A stretch of DNA of 64,000 bases from contig NZ_SMBY01000002.1 in assembly GCF_004342665.1 (NCBI RefSeq), forward strand, positions 372,001-436,000. The letters run 5' to 3'. This stretch comes from Samsonia erythrinae (GTDB lineage: Bacteria > Pseudomonadota > Gammaproteobacteria > Enterobacterales > Enterobacteriaceae). Below the pieces are notes generated by a model. The model was not told the origin of the DNA. It saw only the letters and a program-made list of their open reading frames with translations, and ran no database searches. A program made the translations under genes and the position numbers. Shown one piece after another: positions 35,566 through 45,979 of this stretch. The stretch's first letter is position 1; each line of letters opens with the position of its first letter.

Positions 35566-36528
35566 ATGATGGTAAAAGAACCCGCCGCATTGATTGATAT
35601 CATCGATGGCGACTATCCACGCGATCTCATCGGCTACGCCGGAAACCCGCCGCAGGCTAACTGGCCCGGAAAAGCCCGCATCGCGGTGCAGTTTGTGTTG
35701 AATTATGAAGAAGGGGCGGAAAATAACGTTCTGCATGGCGATGCCGGATCTGAGCAGTTTCTGTCTGAGATCATCGGCGCGGAAAGTTATCCCGCCCGCC
35801 ATATGTCAATGGATTCACTGTATGAATATGGCTCGCGCGCAGGGTTTTGGCGCATCCATCAGGAGTTTCAGCGACGCGGCCTGCTGCTGACGATATTTGG
35901 CGCGGCGATGGCGCTGGCACGCAATCCGGCGATTGTGGATGCGATCAAATCGGCTGACTATGATGTGGTGAGCCACGGCTGGCGTTGGATTCATTATCAA
36001 AATATGGATATCGACACAGAGCGTGAGCACATGGCGAAGGCGATCGAGGTGCTGACGGCGCTATTCGGCAATCCGCCACTCGGCTGGTATACCGGTCGGG
36101 ACAGCCCCAATACCCGCCAGTTAGTCGTCGATCAAGGCCATTTCTGGTATGACAGTGACTATTATGGCGATGATTTGCCGTTCTGGATGCCGGTGAAAAA
36201 AAGTAATGGCGAGGTGCGGCCGCACCTTATCGTTCCCTATACCCTTGATGCGAATGATATGCGCTTTGCCTCACCGCAGGGTTTTAACAGCGGCGATCAG
36301 TTTTTTAGTTATCTGAAAGACAGTTTCGACGTACTTTATGCGGAAGGAGAGACGGCGCCAAAAATGTTGTCGATCGGTATGCACTGCCGCTTGCTTGGAA
36401 GACCCGGGCGTTTCCGCGCCTTACAGCGCTTTCTTGATTATATTCAGCAGCATGAACGGGTATGGATTTGCCGTCGGCAGGATATTGCTGCGCACTGGCG
36501 TCAGCATCACCCGTATGTGGCGCAGTGA
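35566..36528 (+). CDS. hpxB: Allantoinase, PuuE polysaccharide-deacetylase type
   Basis: 320 residues of the metal-independent PuuE family, distinct from the amidohydrolase AllB. The signatures ARIAVQFVLNYEEGAE, DVVSHGWRWI and IGMHCRLLGRPGR are present. It hydrolyses allantoin to allantoate in the cytosol. It is the third gene of the hpxSAB-like operon. Starts at ATG 35566 or the second Met; AAGGAAACAAG precedes. No allantoate or ureide genes follow, so later steps must be encoded elsewhere. Confidence 0.9.
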   Translation: MMVKEPAALIDIIDGDYPRDLIGYAGNPPQANWPGKARIAVQFVLNYEEGAENNVLHGDAGSEQFLSEIIGAESYPARHMSMDSLYEYGSRAGFWRIHQEFQRRGLLLTIFGAAMALARNPAIVDAIKSADYDVVSHGWRWIHYQNMDIDTEREHMAKAIEVLTALFGNPPLGWYTGRDSPNTRQLVVDQGHFWYDSDYYGDDLPFWMPVKKSNGEVRPHLIVPYTLDANDMRFASPQGFNSGDQFFSYLKDSFDVLYAEGETAPKMLSIGMHCRLLGRPGRFRALQRFLDYIQQHERVWICRRQDIAAHWRQHHPYVAQ

Positions 36529-36550
36529 TCCCGTGCCACAACGAAAACAA

Positions 36551-36576
36551 AAATGGCCGCCGGAAGGCAGCCATTT
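36551..36576 (-). terminator. Terminator of the azuC-like transcript
   Basis: On the minus strand, AAATGGCTGCC and GGCGGCCATTT pair around a TTCC loop (one mismatch) and run into TTTTGTTTT. It lies 26-51 bases after the AzuC-like stop and would give a transcript of about 280 bases from the promoter at 36839-36867. Confidence 0.8.
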
Positions 36577-36601
36577 AGGGTGGTTATCGTATTGAGTACG
36601 A

Positions 36602-36688
36602 TTAACGGAAGAGCGCGTGGGGGTTAACACCGCGATAGGTTTTGCCCAACGCTTTTAATATTTGATTGATTTTACGGACAATACGCAT
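36602..36688 (-). CDS. azuC: AzuC-like 28-residue small protein
   Basis: 28 residues, the same length as E. coli AzuC. It has the shared pattern M-x-RKI...LK near the start, then KT(F/Y)(K/R)xV(N/P)P and the C-terminal FR: here MRIVRKINQILKALGKTYRG and then VNPHALFR. An excellent GGGGATAAAAAG ribosome site precedes the ATG. E. coli azuC is a CRP-repressed dual-function RNA that encodes a membrane-associated peptide acting on GlpD. Here it lies downstream of a second tiny ORF on one transcript with two CRP sites. Confidence 0.8.
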   Translation of the reverse strand: MRIVRKINQILKALGKTYRGVNPHALFR

Positions 36689-36715
36689 CTTTTTATCCCC
36701 ACGATTCTTAAATTA

Positions 36716-36787
36716 TTAGTGGTTGAATGTACCGAAGTTCACGTTGAAGTTTTCAAACATAGCGATGATTTTGTTCAGCAGTGTCAT
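36716..36787 (-). CDS. Unnamed 23-residue small protein before the AzuC-like ORF
   Basis: 23 residues, opening MTLLNKIIAMFENFNVNFGT. It is amphipathic, with a hydrophobic face (LL, II, MF, V) suggesting membrane-surface binding. The GAGGAA ribosome site is well placed (7 bases). It lies 27 bases before the AzuC-like ATG on the same transcript. I know of no match in E. coli. Coding is supported by the ribosome site and tandem arrangement only. Confidence 0.6.
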   Translation of the reverse strand: MTLLNKIIAMFENFNVNFGTFNH

Positions 36788-36816
36788 GGTCATTTCCTCG
36801 TTGTTAGTTGATTTTT

Positions 36817-36889
36817 TGTGATGCTGTTCACGTTTTCAATGATACGCATACTGATATGGCGGGTCAACTTTTTTGTGATGAGAATCACA
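36817..36889 (-). promoter_or_regulatory. Promoter with two CRP sites for the small-ORF locus
   Basis: On the minus strand, -35 TTGACC (36862-36867), a 17-base spacer and -10 TATCAT (36839-36844) predict a start near 36832. A perfect CRP site TGTGA-N6-TCACA lies at 36874-36889, centred near -50. A second, TGTGA-N6-TCACG, lies at 36817-36832, over the start point. The second placement predicts repression by CRP, as for E. coli azuCR. 36894-37213 to the right has no gene. Confidence 0.8.
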
Positions 36890-37213
36890 AAAAAATGAAT
36901 GATAAGTTTGCATTGTATGAACTGCTGTTTTGATTTATTCCTGAGATCCTTCTTGGCGTTGCTTCATACCGCTGTGCATTCAGTTCGTTGCCTGAATTTC
37001 CATCATCGGCAGCGGGTTTCGCGTTTCTTCGATCAGGCAGATGAGGTGAGAGAGGTAAATTGTCTCGATTAGCAGTTGAAATCAGCGCGAAGGAAGCGGG
37101 ATAATCGTGCGCTTCACATTGCCGGGCAGCGTTAATCCAGCCTGTTCAGTACAGTCTGTTTTTGATACCGCAATAGTTTAATTAGGCAACGTTTTCCAGC
37201 TTTGCATTCGGCA

Positions 37214-37229
37214 AGTTAATCGTTTGCGT
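37214..37229 (-). promoter_or_regulatory. PurR box upstream of ghxP
   Basis: The complement reads ACGCAAACGATTAACT, which fits the PurR consensus ANGCAANCGNTTNCNT with one mismatch. It lies 110 bases before the purine permease start and supports purine repression. Confidence 0.65.
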
Positions 37230-37339
37230 GCGGAGCCACACGGTTCAGAATGCGTCCCTGATGTGGGCGCGCGGAGCGAGGCCGCAGGAACCGTGCAGTA
37301 TCGTTCTTTAATAATCATGGCATTTCAGGGGATACCACC

Positions 37340-38695
37340 ATGTCAAACACCACCCGTCAGGCAGGCTCGCAGGGCATGCTTGATGCTTTTTTCAAAATTA
37401 CACCGCGCGGCAGTAGCGTGCGTCAGGAAGTGTTAGCGGGCCTGACGACGTTTCTGGCGATGGTTTACTCGGTGATTGTGGTTCCGAGTATGCTGGGCAA
37501 GGCGGGCTTCCCGCCAGCGGCCGTGTTTGTCGCAACCTGTCTGGTTGCCGGACTGGGGTCGCTGCTGATGGGGTTGTGGGCCAACCTGCCGATGGCGATT
37601 GGCTGTGCGATTTCGCTGACGGCATTCACCGCGTTCAGTCTGGTGCTGGGGCAGCAAATCAGTATTCCCGTGGCGCTCGGGGCGATCTTCCTGATGGGCG
37701 TGCTGTTTACCATTATTTCCGTGACGGGCATTCGTTCGTGGATCCTGCGTAACCTGCCGCTGGGTGTGGCGCACGGGACGGGAATCGGTATCGGTCTGTT
37801 CTTGCTAATCATTGCCGCTAACGGTGTGGGGCTGGTGGTAAAAAACCCGGCTGACGGTCTGCCGGTTGCGCTGGGCGATTTCACCTCGTTTCCTGTGGTG
37901 ATGTCCCTGCTGGGACTGGCCGCGACCATCGGCCTGGAGAAGCGTCGCGTGCCGGGCGGTATTCTGCTGGTGATCATCGCGATCTCTATTCTGGGTCTTA
38001 TTTTTGATCCAAACGTAAAATATCAGGGTTTTTTTGCGTTGCCGAGTCTGACGGCGGCTGACGGGTCGTCGCTGATCTTCAGTCTGGATATCGTGGGCGC
38101 GTTGCAGCCGCTGGTCCTGCCGAGCGTGCTGGCGCTGGTGATGACCGCCGTGTTCGATGCCACCGGTACAATCCGCGCCGTCGCCGGACAGGCGAACCTG
38201 CTGGATAAAGACGGACAAATCATCAATGGGGGGAAAGCGCTGACCGCAGACTCCGTGAGCAGCATTTTCTCCAGTCTGGTCGGGACATCCCCTGCGGCGG
38301 TTTACATTGAATCCGCAGCGGGCACCGCGGCCGGGGGGAAAACGGGCTTAACGGCGACGGTCGTGGGCGTGCTGTTCCTGCTGTTGCTCTTCGTGTCGCC
38401 GTTAGCCTATCTGGTACCCGGTTACGCCACTGCGCCGGCGCTGATGTATGTGGGGCTGCTGATGCTGAGCAATGTCTCCAAACTGAATTTTGATGATTTC
38501 GTGGATGCGATGTCAGGTCTGGTCTGCGCCGTATTTATCGTGCTGACCTGTAACATTGTGACCGGCATCATGCTGGGCTTTGGCGCGCTGGTTTTAGGTC
38601 GTCTCTGTTCCGGTGAATGGCGCAAGCTGAACATCGGTACGGTCATCATCGCCGTGGCACTGGCGGCGTTCTACGCCGGTGGCTGGGCTCTGTAA
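37340..38695 (+). CDS. ghxP: Guanine/hypoxanthine permease GhxP (NCS2/AzgA)
   Basis: 451 residues, about 12-14 membrane helices. It matches E. coli GhxP (YjcD, 449 aa) from [20 protein letters not shown] through [20 protein letters not shown] and [20 protein letters not shown], the last being the substrate-binding region. Inner-membrane proton symport of guanine and hypoxanthine. The PurR box upstream fits, and its order next to yjcE, with the actP-yjcH-acs genes, is that of E. coli. A hairpin follows the stop. Confidence 0.92.
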   Translation: MSNTTRQAGSQGMLDAFFKITPRGSSVRQEVLAGLTTFLAMVYSVIVVPSMLGKAGFPPAAVFVATCLVAGLGSLLMGLWANLPMAIGCAISLTAFTAFSLVLGQQISIPVALGAIFLMGVLFTIISVTGIRSWILRNLPLGVAHGTGIGIGLFLLIIAANGVGLVVKNPADGLPVALGDFTSFPVVMSLLGLAATIGLEKRRVPGGILLVIIAISILGLIFDPNVKYQGFFALPSLTAADGSSLIFSLDIVGALQPLVLPSVLALVMTAVFDATGTIRAVAGQANLLDKDGQIINGGKALTADSVSSIFSSLVGTSPAAVYIESAAGTAAGGKTGLTATVVGVLFLLLLFVSPLAYLVPGYATAPALMYVGLLMLSNVSKLNFDDFVDAMSGLVCAVFIVLTCNIVTGIMLGFGALVLGRLCSGEWRKLNIGTVIIAVALAAFYAGGWAL

Positions 38696-38707
38696 TCCCT
38701 CCTGCGG

Positions 38708-38737
38708 CAGACCTTCCGGCTTCGTCCCGAAGGTCTG
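38708..38737 (+). terminator. Hairpin after ghxP
   Basis: CAGACCTTC and GAAGGTCTG pair around a 12-base loop, followed by TCGTTTATT. A moderate terminator with a short T run. Confidence 0.65.
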
Positions 38738-38955
38738 TCGTTTATTCATCGTCCTCTCTTTGGTATTGCTCGCGGCAAACGCAACGTAATGTGTCTTTTG
38801 TTGGCATTGGATTGATGCTGTTTGTGCGATAATCATCCTGTCATTCTTCACCTAAAAATCCATTTTCATCCCGAACTAAATGCGTTAAATATGGTAGGGC
38901 AGTTCGCTCACTAACCGGCAGATTTTTTTGATTTGGGAGTACGTCTAAGGAAAGC

Positions 38956-40602
38956 ATGGAAATATTTTTTACGATTCTGATTTTGACCCTGATGGTATCT
39001 CTTTCCGGGGTGGTTACTCGCATTTTACCTTTTCAAGTCCCTCTGCCGTTAATGCAAATCGCGCTTGGCGCCATCCTTGCCTGGCCTCAGTTTGGTTTGC
39101 ATGTTGATTTCAATCCTGAGCTGTTCATGGTGCTGTTCATTCCGCCGTTGCTGTTTGCCGATGGCTGGAAAACGCCCACGCGCGAGTTCCTGAAACATGG
39201 TCGGGAAATTATCGGTCTGGCGCTGGTTCTGGTGCTGATTACCGTCGCAGGTATTGGTTACTTCATCTACTGGATGGTACCGGGCATGCCGTTGATTGCT
39301 GCCTTCGCGCTGGCCGCCGTGCTGTCGCCAACCGATGCGGTGGCGCTTTCCGGTATCGTGGGGGAAGATCGCATACCGAAAAAACTGATGGGCATTTTGC
39401 AGGGCGAGGCGTTGATGAATGATGCGTCCGGCCTGGTGTCGTTAAAATTTGCGGTCGCCATCGCCATGGGCACGATGGTCTTTACGGTGTCCGGCGCGAC
39501 GCTGGAGTTCATTCAGGTGGCGTTAGGTGGGCTGCTGGCCGGGGTCGCCGTTACCTGGCTGTTCGGTAAATCGCTGCGCATTATTAACCGCTGGAGCGGC
39601 GATGACACGGCGACGCAGGTCGTGTTGCTGCTGCTGCTACCCTTTGCCTCGTATTTGATCGCGGAACATATTGGCGTATCGGGCATTTTGGCGGCGGTCG
39701 CGGCGGGGATGACCATCGGCCAGTCCGGCTTGATCCGCAGTGCGCCGTTAACGATGCGGCTGCGGGCTAACGGCGTCTGGTCGATGCTGGAGTTTGTGTT
39801 TAACGGCATGGTGTTTATCATGCTGGGCCTGCAACTGCCGGGCATTTTGGAAACCTCCATCACGCAGGCGGAGCTGGATCCCACGGTGGAAACCTGGATG
39901 CTGTTTACCGACATCGCGATTATCTATGGCGCGTTGTTGTTACTGCGTTTCAGCTGGCTGTGGATGATGAAAAGATACAGCATTCATATCCAGAAAAAAC
40001 GGCCGATGGTCTTCGCCGAATTTTCCACGCGTGAATTGTGGATCGCCTCATTTGCGGGCGTGCGCGGGGCCATTACGCTGGCTGGTGTGCTGTCCATTCC
40101 GCTGCTGTTGACGGATGGCACCGCGTTCCCGTCGCGCTATCAACTGGTCTTTATCGCCACGGGTGTGATTCTGTTTTCTCTGCTGTGCGGTGTGATGGCG
40201 TTGCCGTTACTGCTGCGCGGCGTGGTGATTGCAGACAAAGCGGTGCATGAGAAAGAAATCCGCATGGCGCGCATGGCTGTCGCCGAAGTGGCGATAAAGA
40301 GCATCCATAAAATGGAGGAACGTCTGGCGGCCGATCGCGAAGAGAACATTGACGAGCAGGTGCTAAAAGAGGTCAGCGCGCGGGTTATCGGTAATTTACG
40401 TCGGCGTCTGATCGATAAAGACGATCCGGAAAACGGCTTGCTGATTGAGAATCTGGAGCGGCGTTTTCGTCTGACCGCGTTGAATTCGGAGCGTGCGGAG
40501 CTGTACCACTTGCGTGCAACGCAGCAGATCAGCAATGAGACGTTGCAAAAAATGCTACGCGATCTCGATCTGATGGAAGCGCTTCTGATCGGGAATGAGT
40601 AG
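38956..40602 (+). CDS. yjcE: CPA1-type Na+/H+ antiporter YjcE
   Basis: 548 residues, with about 12 membrane helices followed by a cytoplasmic tail of roughly 130 residues rich in charged helices. The family motifs LSPTDAVALSGIVGEDRIPK and QGEALMNDASGL contain the Asp pair that carries ions. It is next to ghxP and convergent with actP, as in E. coli. It probably exports Na+ (or K+) for H+; specificity is not visible. Confidence 0.9.
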   Translation: MEIFFTILILTLMVSLSGVVTRILPFQVPLPLMQIALGAILAWPQFGLHVDFNPELFMVLFIPPLLFADGWKTPTREFLKHGREIIGLALVLVLITVAGIGYFIYWMVPGMPLIAAFALAAVLSPTDAVALSGIVGEDRIPKKLMGILQGEALMNDASGLVSLKFAVAIAMGTMVFTVSGATLEFIQVALGGLLAGVAVTWLFGKSLRIINRWSGDDTATQVVLLLLLPFASYLIAEHIGVSGILAAVAAGMTIGQSGLIRSAPLTMRLRANGVWSMLEFVFNGMVFIMLGLQLPGILETSITQAELDPTVETWMLFTDIAIIYGALLLLRFSWLWMMKRYSIHIQKKRPMVFAEFSTRELWIASFAGVRGAITLAGVLSIPLLLTDGTAFPSRYQLVFIATGVILFSLLCGVMALPLLLRGVVIADKAVHEKEIRMARMAVAEVAIKSIHKMEERLAADREENIDEQVLKEVSARVIGNLRRRLIDKDDPENGLLIENLERRFRLTALNSERAELYHLRATQQISNETLQKMLRDLDLMEALLIGNE

Positions 40603-40645
40603 CCTGTGGCGCAGGCCCAACAAGACGGGCCTGCGAGACGTGATA

Positions 40646-42304
40646 CTAGTGGGAACCGCCGCGGGACGCGCCCACGCCGGTTTGTGAACGCACGAATTGG
40701 GCATGGAAACGTGCCCGTTCTTGCTGTCCGGCAGCGGAGCGATCGGTAATGGAAAAGAACCAGATGCCTACGAACGCCGCCAGCATGGAGAAGAGTGCCG
40801 GGTATTCATAAGGATAAACTGGCGTGGCGTAGCCAAGGATCTTCACCCAAATGGTGGGTCCCAATATCATTAAGATGACCGCGGTCAGCAGCCCGGCCCA
40901 GCCGCCAATCATGGCGCCGCGCGTTGTCAGCTTCGACCAGTACATGGAAATGATGATAATCGGGAAGTTGCAACTGGCGGCGATAGAGAAAGCCAGCCCT
41001 ACCATAAAGGCAATGTTCTGATTCTCGAAGAGAATACCGAGCGCGATAGCGACAACTCCCAGTACCAGCACGGTAATTTTCGACACTTTCAGTTCATCGC
41101 GCTCCGTCGCTTTCCCTTTCTTGATGACATTAGAGTAGAGATCGTGGGAGACGGCAGAGGCGCCTGCCAGCGTGAGTCCGGCAACGACGGCCAGAATGGT
41201 CGCAAAGGCCACGGCGGAGATAAAACCAAGGAATAGGTTGCCGCCGACCGCATTAGCCAGATGCACCGCCGCCATGTTGTTTCCGCCGATCAGCTCGCCC
41301 GCCGCATCCTTAAACGATGGATTGGCGCTGACCAGCAGGATGGCACCGAAACCGATGATAAAGGTCAGGAAGTAGAAATAGCCCATAAACCCAGTGGCGT
41401 AGAACACGCTTTTTCGCGCTTCTTTGGCATCGCTGACGGTGAAGAAGCGCATCAGAATGTGCGGCAGGCCGGCGGTACCGAACATCAGGCCCAATCCGAG
41501 GGACAGGGCGGAGATCGGGTCGGAAACCAGTCCGCCGGGGCTCATAATGGCCGAGCCTTTCGGGTGAACCGCCATCGCCTGTTTAAACAGCGCGTCGAAG
41601 CTGAATCCGACGGACTTCATCACCATAATGGCCATGAAGGTCGCGCCGAAAAGCAGCAGGACGGCTTTAATAATCTGGACCCAGGTTGTGGCGAGCATCC
41701 CGCCAAACATCACGTACATCACCATCAGGATGCCGACCAGCACGACGGCGATATGGTAGTTGAGGCCGAATAGCAGCTCGATGAGCTTTCCTGCGCCCAC
41801 CATTTGCGCGATCAGGTATAACGCCACGACGACCAGCGAGCCGCAGGCGGACAGACTGCGTATGGGACGCTGCTGCAAACGGTAGGAAGCGACATCGGCG
41901 AAGGTATAGCGGCCAAGGTTACGTAGTCGCTCGGCAATCAGAAACAGGATGATTGGCCAGCCGACCAAAAAACCGAGCGAGTAAATCAGGCCATCGTAGC
42001 CGGAGGTGTAGACCAGCGCGGAGATGCCGAGAAAAGAGGCGGCAGACATATAATCGCCGGCAATCGCCAGACCATTTTGAAAACCGGTGATGTTACCGCC
42101 GGCGGTATAGTAATCGCTGCGCGAACGGGTTCTTTTCGCCGCCCAGTAAGTGATATACAGCGTGCCGCCGACGAACAACAGAAACATCACGATAGCCTGA
42201 ACATTCAATGGCTGGCGCTGGACATCCCCTGTGAGCGCGTCCGCCGCCCACGTCAGGGACGGCAGCATCAAAAATCCGAACAGCATTATAAAGCGAGTTT
42301 TCAT
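40646..42304 (-). CDS. actP: Acetate/glycolate:cation symporter ActP
   Basis: 552 residues with a signal-like N-terminus ([20 protein letters not shown]) and 13 membrane helices of the SSS family ([40 protein letters not shown]). It imports acetate and glycolate with Na+ or H+. It overlaps yjcH by 4 bases and lies third in the acs-yjcH-actP operon, so uptake and activation of acetate are co-regulated. Confidence 0.95.
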   Translation of the reverse strand: MKTRFIMLFGFLMLPSLTWAADALTGDVQRQPLNVQAIVMFLLFVGGTLYITYWAAKRTRSRSDYYTAGGNITGFQNGLAIAGDYMSAASFLGISALVYTSGYDGLIYSLGFLVGWPIILFLIAERLRNLGRYTFADVASYRLQQRPIRSLSACGSLVVVALYLIAQMVGAGKLIELLFGLNYHIAVVLVGILMVMYVMFGGMLATTWVQIIKAVLLLFGATFMAIMVMKSVGFSFDALFKQAMAVHPKGSAIMSPGGLVSDPISALSLGLGLMFGTAGLPHILMRFFTVSDAKEARKSVFYATGFMGYFYFLTFIIGFGAILLVSANPSFKDAAGELIGGNNMAAVHLANAVGGNLFLGFISAVAFATILAVVAGLTLAGASAVSHDLYSNVIKKGKATERDELKVSKITVLVLGVVAIALGILFENQNIAFMVGLAFSIAASCNFPIIIISMYWSKLTTRGAMIGGWAGLLTAVILMILGPTIWVKILGYATPVYPYEYPALFSMLAAFVGIWFFSITDRSAAGQQERARFHAQFVRSQTGVGASRGGSH

Positions 42305-42612
42305 TGCTTTACCTCATTCAGTAACTGTTTGGTCAGCCGATCAAATTCACCATTCGCGCGGTAGACATAGAGCCCTGTCAGGACGAAAGACGTCACGATA
42401 AGCCCTACGCCAAGCGGGATGCCGCGAGTCACGCCGGAACCGGGACTGATGGGCGTACCCAGCCAGCCTGGCGCAAAGGCGATCAACAGGATAAAACCGA
42501 CATAAAGCACCAGCATAATCAGCGTGAGAATAACGGCTAAACGCTGCCGTCGGTTAACCAGTTCTCTGAATAAGGGGTTACGTTCAATCCGTTGATAAAT
42601 GTCATCATTCAT
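42301..42612 (-). CDS. yjcH: Inner membrane protein YjcH
   Basis: 103 residues with two membrane helices ([20 protein letters not shown] and [17 protein letters not shown]), matching YjcH (104 aa, DUF485). ATG 42612 was chosen from the [19 protein letters not shown] start; an upstream frame lacks similarity. Middle gene of the acs operon; thought to assist ActP. Confidence 0.93.
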   Translation of the reverse strand: MNDDIYQRIERNPLFRELVNRRQRLAVILTLIMLVLYVGFILLIAFAPGWLGTPISPGSGVTRGIPLGVGLIVTSFVLTGLYVYRANGEFDRLTKQLLNEVKQ

Positions 42613-42740
42613 CGTAAGTCTCCAGTCATCGGTAGGGTTGAGCGTTGTCGCGGCTTCACCGCCTGACTTATCGGCAACCACATCCCCGTGAGCCACGGCA
42701 TGGCTTACGGGGAGGCGAAGAGAAGTGAGTCAGGTGATTG

Positions 42741-44702
42741 TTATGGGGAGGTATTCATGGCTTGTTTTTCTTCCAGCAGCTTCTCGACGACGCCAGGATC
42801 GGCCAGTGTTGAGGTATCACCCAAATTGCTGGTGTCGCCGACGGCGATCTTACGCAAAATACGACGCATGATTTTGCCGGATCGCGTTTTAGGCAGGGAG
42901 TCGGTCCAGTGCAGGATATCCGGCGTGGCTATCGGGCCGATCTCTTTACGTACCCAGTTACGGACTTCCGTATAGAGCTCGCTGGACGGCGTTTCGCCAT
43001 GGTTCAAGGTGATATAGGCATAAATGGCCTGTCCTTTCATGCTGTGTGGGATACCGACGACGGCGGCCTCGGCGATCTTGGGATGCGCGACCAGCGCGGA
43101 TTCGATCTCCGCCGTTCCCAGACGATGCCCGGAAACATTCAGTACGTCATCGACGCGCCCGGTAATCCAGTAATAGCCGTCTTCGTCACGGCGCGCGCCG
43201 TCACCGCTGAAGTACATGCCTTTAAAGGTGGAAAAGTAGGTCTGTTCAAAGCGGTCGTGGTCGCCAAACAGCGTTCTCGCCTGACCGGGCCAGGAATCAA
43301 CAATAACCAGATTCCCTTCCGTTGCGCCTTCCTGCGGGTTACCGAGGTTATCGACCAGCGCCGGCTGCACGCCGAAGAAGGGACGTGTCGCCGACCCCGC
43401 CTTGGTTTCAATCGCGCCCGGTAGCGGCGTGATCATGAAGCCGCCGGTTTCCGTTTGCCACCAGGTATCGACAATCGGGCATTTACCGTTGCCGATTTTG
43501 TTGAAGTACCATTCCCAGGCTTCCGGGTTGATGGGTTCACCCACGGAACCCATGATCCTTAACGATTCGCGTGATGTGCCTGCTATCGCTTTATCACCTT
43601 CAGCCATCAGCGCGCGGATTGCGGTCGGGGCGGTATAGAGGATGTTGACCTGATGTTTATCCACCACTTGCGCCAGACGTCGGGTGTCCGGCCAGGTTGG
43701 CACGCCTTCAAACATCAGCGTAATGGCGCCGCATGCCAGCGGGCCATAAAGCAGATAGCTGTGTCCGGTGACCCAACCAACGTCGGCGGTACACCAGTAA
43801 ATATCGCCCGGATGATAGTCGAAGACGTATTTGAACGTCAGCGCGGCGTAAACCAGATAGCCGCCGGTGGTGTGCAGCACCCCTTTGGGTTTGCCGGTTG
43901 AACCTGATGTATAAAGGATAAACAGCGGATCTTCCGCATTCATCTCTTCCGGTGGACAGTCGTCGTCTGCTTTTTCAACCAGCTCGTGCCACCAGAGATC
44001 GCGTCCAGTCTGCCACTCGCCTGATTGGGTCCCCGTGCGGCGGAACACGATGACGTGAGTAATGGTGGTGATAAGCGGGTGTTTTAGCGCCTCATCAATA
44101 TTTTTTTTCAGTGGAATGGTGCGTCCGGCGCGCACGCCTTCATCGGCTGTGATCACCAGCTTGGCATTGGAATCGATAATACGTCCGGAAATCGCCTCCG
44201 GAGAGAATCCGCCGAAAATGACGGAGTGAACCGCGCCAATTCTGGCGCAGGCCAGCATTGCCACCGCCGCCTCCGGCACCATCGGCATATAGATGGCCAC
44301 GACATCACCTTTCTGGATCCCCTGTGACTTAAGCACATTGGCAAAGCGGCACACGGACCGATGCAGTTCGCGATAGGTGACTTTTTTACTGTCGTTAGCG
44401 TCATCGCCTTCCCAAATGATGGCCGTTTGGTCGCCACGCTCGGCAAGGTGGCGATCCAGGCAATTTGCTGCCACATTTAAAGTACCGTCTTCAAACCAAC
44501 GGATACGGACGTGGCCGGGATCAAATGAGGTGTTCTTGATCGTGTTGTAAGGTTTGATCCAATCGACAATTTTTCCCTGCTCTCCCCAAAAGGCTGCGGG
44601 ATCGTCAACGGATTGCCGATACATTTTTTCGTATTGCTGGGCATTTATCAGTGCATTTTCCGCAATTGCGGCCGGGATTGTATGTTTATTATGTTGGGTC
44701 AT
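42741..44702 (-). CDS. acs: Acetyl-CoA synthetase
   Basis: 653 residues, near the E. coli length (652). The adenylate-forming motifs [23 protein letters not shown] and [11 protein letters not shown] are present, as is the [17 protein letters not shown] segment, whose Lys (about residue 610) is the one acetylated to switch the enzyme off. It turns acetate into acetyl-CoA with ATP. First gene of the acs-yjcH-actP operon. Confidence 0.97.
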   Translation of the reverse strand: MTQHNKHTIPAAIAENALINAQQYEKMYRQSVDDPAAFWGEQGKIVDWIKPYNTIKNTSFDPGHVRIRWFEDGTLNVAANCLDRHLAERGDQTAIIWEGDDANDSKKVTYRELHRSVCRFANVLKSQGIQKGDVVAIYMPMVPEAAVAMLACARIGAVHSVIFGGFSPEAISGRIIDSNAKLVITADEGVRAGRTIPLKKNIDEALKHPLITTITHVIVFRRTGTQSGEWQTGRDLWWHELVEKADDDCPPEEMNAEDPLFILYTSGSTGKPKGVLHTTGGYLVYAALTFKYVFDYHPGDIYWCTADVGWVTGHSYLLYGPLACGAITLMFEGVPTWPDTRRLAQVVDKHQVNILYTAPTAIRALMAEGDKAIAGTSRESLRIMGSVGEPINPEAWEWYFNKIGNGKCPIVDTWWQTETGGFMITPLPGAIETKAGSATRPFFGVQPALVDNLGNPQEGATEGNLVIVDSWPGQARTLFGDHDRFEQTYFSTFKGMYFSGDGARRDEDGYYWITGRVDDVLNVSGHRLGTAEIESALVAHPKIAEAAVVGIPHSMKGQAIYAYITLNHGETPSSELYTEVRNWVRKEIGPIATPDILHWTDSLPKTRSGKIMRRILRKIAVGDTSNLGDTSTLADPGVVEKLLEEKQAMNTSP

Positions 44703-45586
44703 AGGCGCTTCTCCTTAAACATGTTAAGGATATGTCAAACAATGGTTAATTGTAGTTAACTCGAAGGCTTTGTTTCTTTTTTGCGCGATTGATCACGCAA
44801 TGCAGGAATAAGGAAGGCGTTGTGACGTGAAAGATCGGCATTGGGGTAAATTTTTTCTCAGCAGCTAAAACGTGCGATGTCTATCTGTCATCGTCGGAAT
44901 ACTAAGGAATTTCCGACGCTGTTGTAATGCCATTAACGATCAATCTATTGTTTTCAATAGATTATATCTATTGTTATTAGATTTTTGATCGCCTTTTACG
45001 ATCAAATGGTATAAAGATCCCGCTTATTCAACCGATAGTAAGCAGATTCTTCGGGGTATATTTCGTTATGCTCACGCTGTATAGCACGTTCAGTTGTGTT
45101 TTTACTGTTGTGAATTTGGTTTAATTGTTAATTATGTGTGAGCTATTAATGAGATAGATTTATCTGATTTGCGACAAGCTGATACGAGTGAATAATCTGT
45201 ACTCTCGCCTGCTTCCATTACGAAGATGTACGCTTTTTCAAAGGCAGTAAAAACAGAGTAGTGCGCTTATCAGGATGACAAGAAAAAAGTGTTTTTTTCT
45301 TATTTGGAAATCACCGCTTTCCAAAAAATAACGTAGACACACCCAATTACCTTCTAAACTGAAGTCATAGCAAGGCGGCAGAGGTTTGAGGCTCGGCTGT
45401 TCGAGACGGGTCAGCGACTCTTAGACAACATTAACATGTGTTGCGGGAGACTGACTGGAATAGGGGATAACACTATTGACCCGGAAACGGTTTAATCCGG
45501 GTAGGTTGAATGCTTGTCGATGGTATGCCGTGGGGGTCATGGTGTGCTGTGAGATGTCTTTTTGATAGCATGATGCAGAGGAAACA
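44703..45586. other. Long upstream region of acs
   Basis: 884 bases with no supported gene. A TTGCGCGATTGATCACGCAA inverted repeat near 44784 could be a weak CRP-like or other regulatory site. Two hairpins follow: CGTCGGAA/TTCCGACG (44892-44918), and AATCTATTG-TTTT-CAATAGATT (44942-44963), a perfect 9-bp stem. In E. coli the acs promoters are CRP-controlled. The right part should hold the promoter of the PAS gene. Confidence 0.5.
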
Positions 45587-45979
45587 ATGAGTCTGATATT
45601 TGGTCGGAATGAGATTTTAGGCATACTTTCTCAACCAGTTCAGAATGATCGACGTGCTGTGGCAGTGATTGACGAAAAGTGTAAAGTGGTTTGTGCAAAT
45701 TCTGCCTTTAACGATCATTTTGGCTTGCGTGATGAAATGAATACGCCAGTCTCAATTGATGATGTGTTGCCTGTTAACGTAAAATTTGCTTACCACGACT
45801 TTATGACGAATTCTGATGTGTTGAGTACGCGAGTTGTTTCGGACCTGTTGTCTGATGGGTTTAGCAAAAAGCCGTTAAGCACGCTGTCTTTTTCCAAGTT
45901 AAACGTTGAAAACCGGGTACTTTCCCTGTTGATCCTAAATCAGGATACGGTTGAGCCTTCAACAAATCTGGCTTCTTAA
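45587..45979 (+). CDS. Small single-PAS-domain protein
   Basis: 130 residues. AVAVIDEKCKVVCANSAFND, then HFGLRDEMNTPVSIDDVLPV is a PAS-fold N-terminus (the xVxANxAFxxxFG pattern). No output domain follows; the C-terminal half has no recognised motif. An AGAGGAAACA ribosome site supports ATG 45587. It may be a free sensor or a partner of another signalling protein. Isolated, between two long gene-poor stretches. Confidence 0.68.
   Translation: MSLIFGRNEILGILSQPVQNDRRAVAVIDEKCKVVCANSAFNDHFGLRDEMNTPVSIDDVLPVNVKFAYHDFMTNSDVLSTRVVSDLLSDGFSKKPLSTLSFSKLNVENRVLSLLILNQDTVEPSTNLAS

Noticed and set aside
44784-44803. Strong CRP site for acs
   Set aside because: The inverted repeat TTGCGCGATTGATCACGCAA departs from TGTGA-N6-TCACA; only a weak possibility remains.
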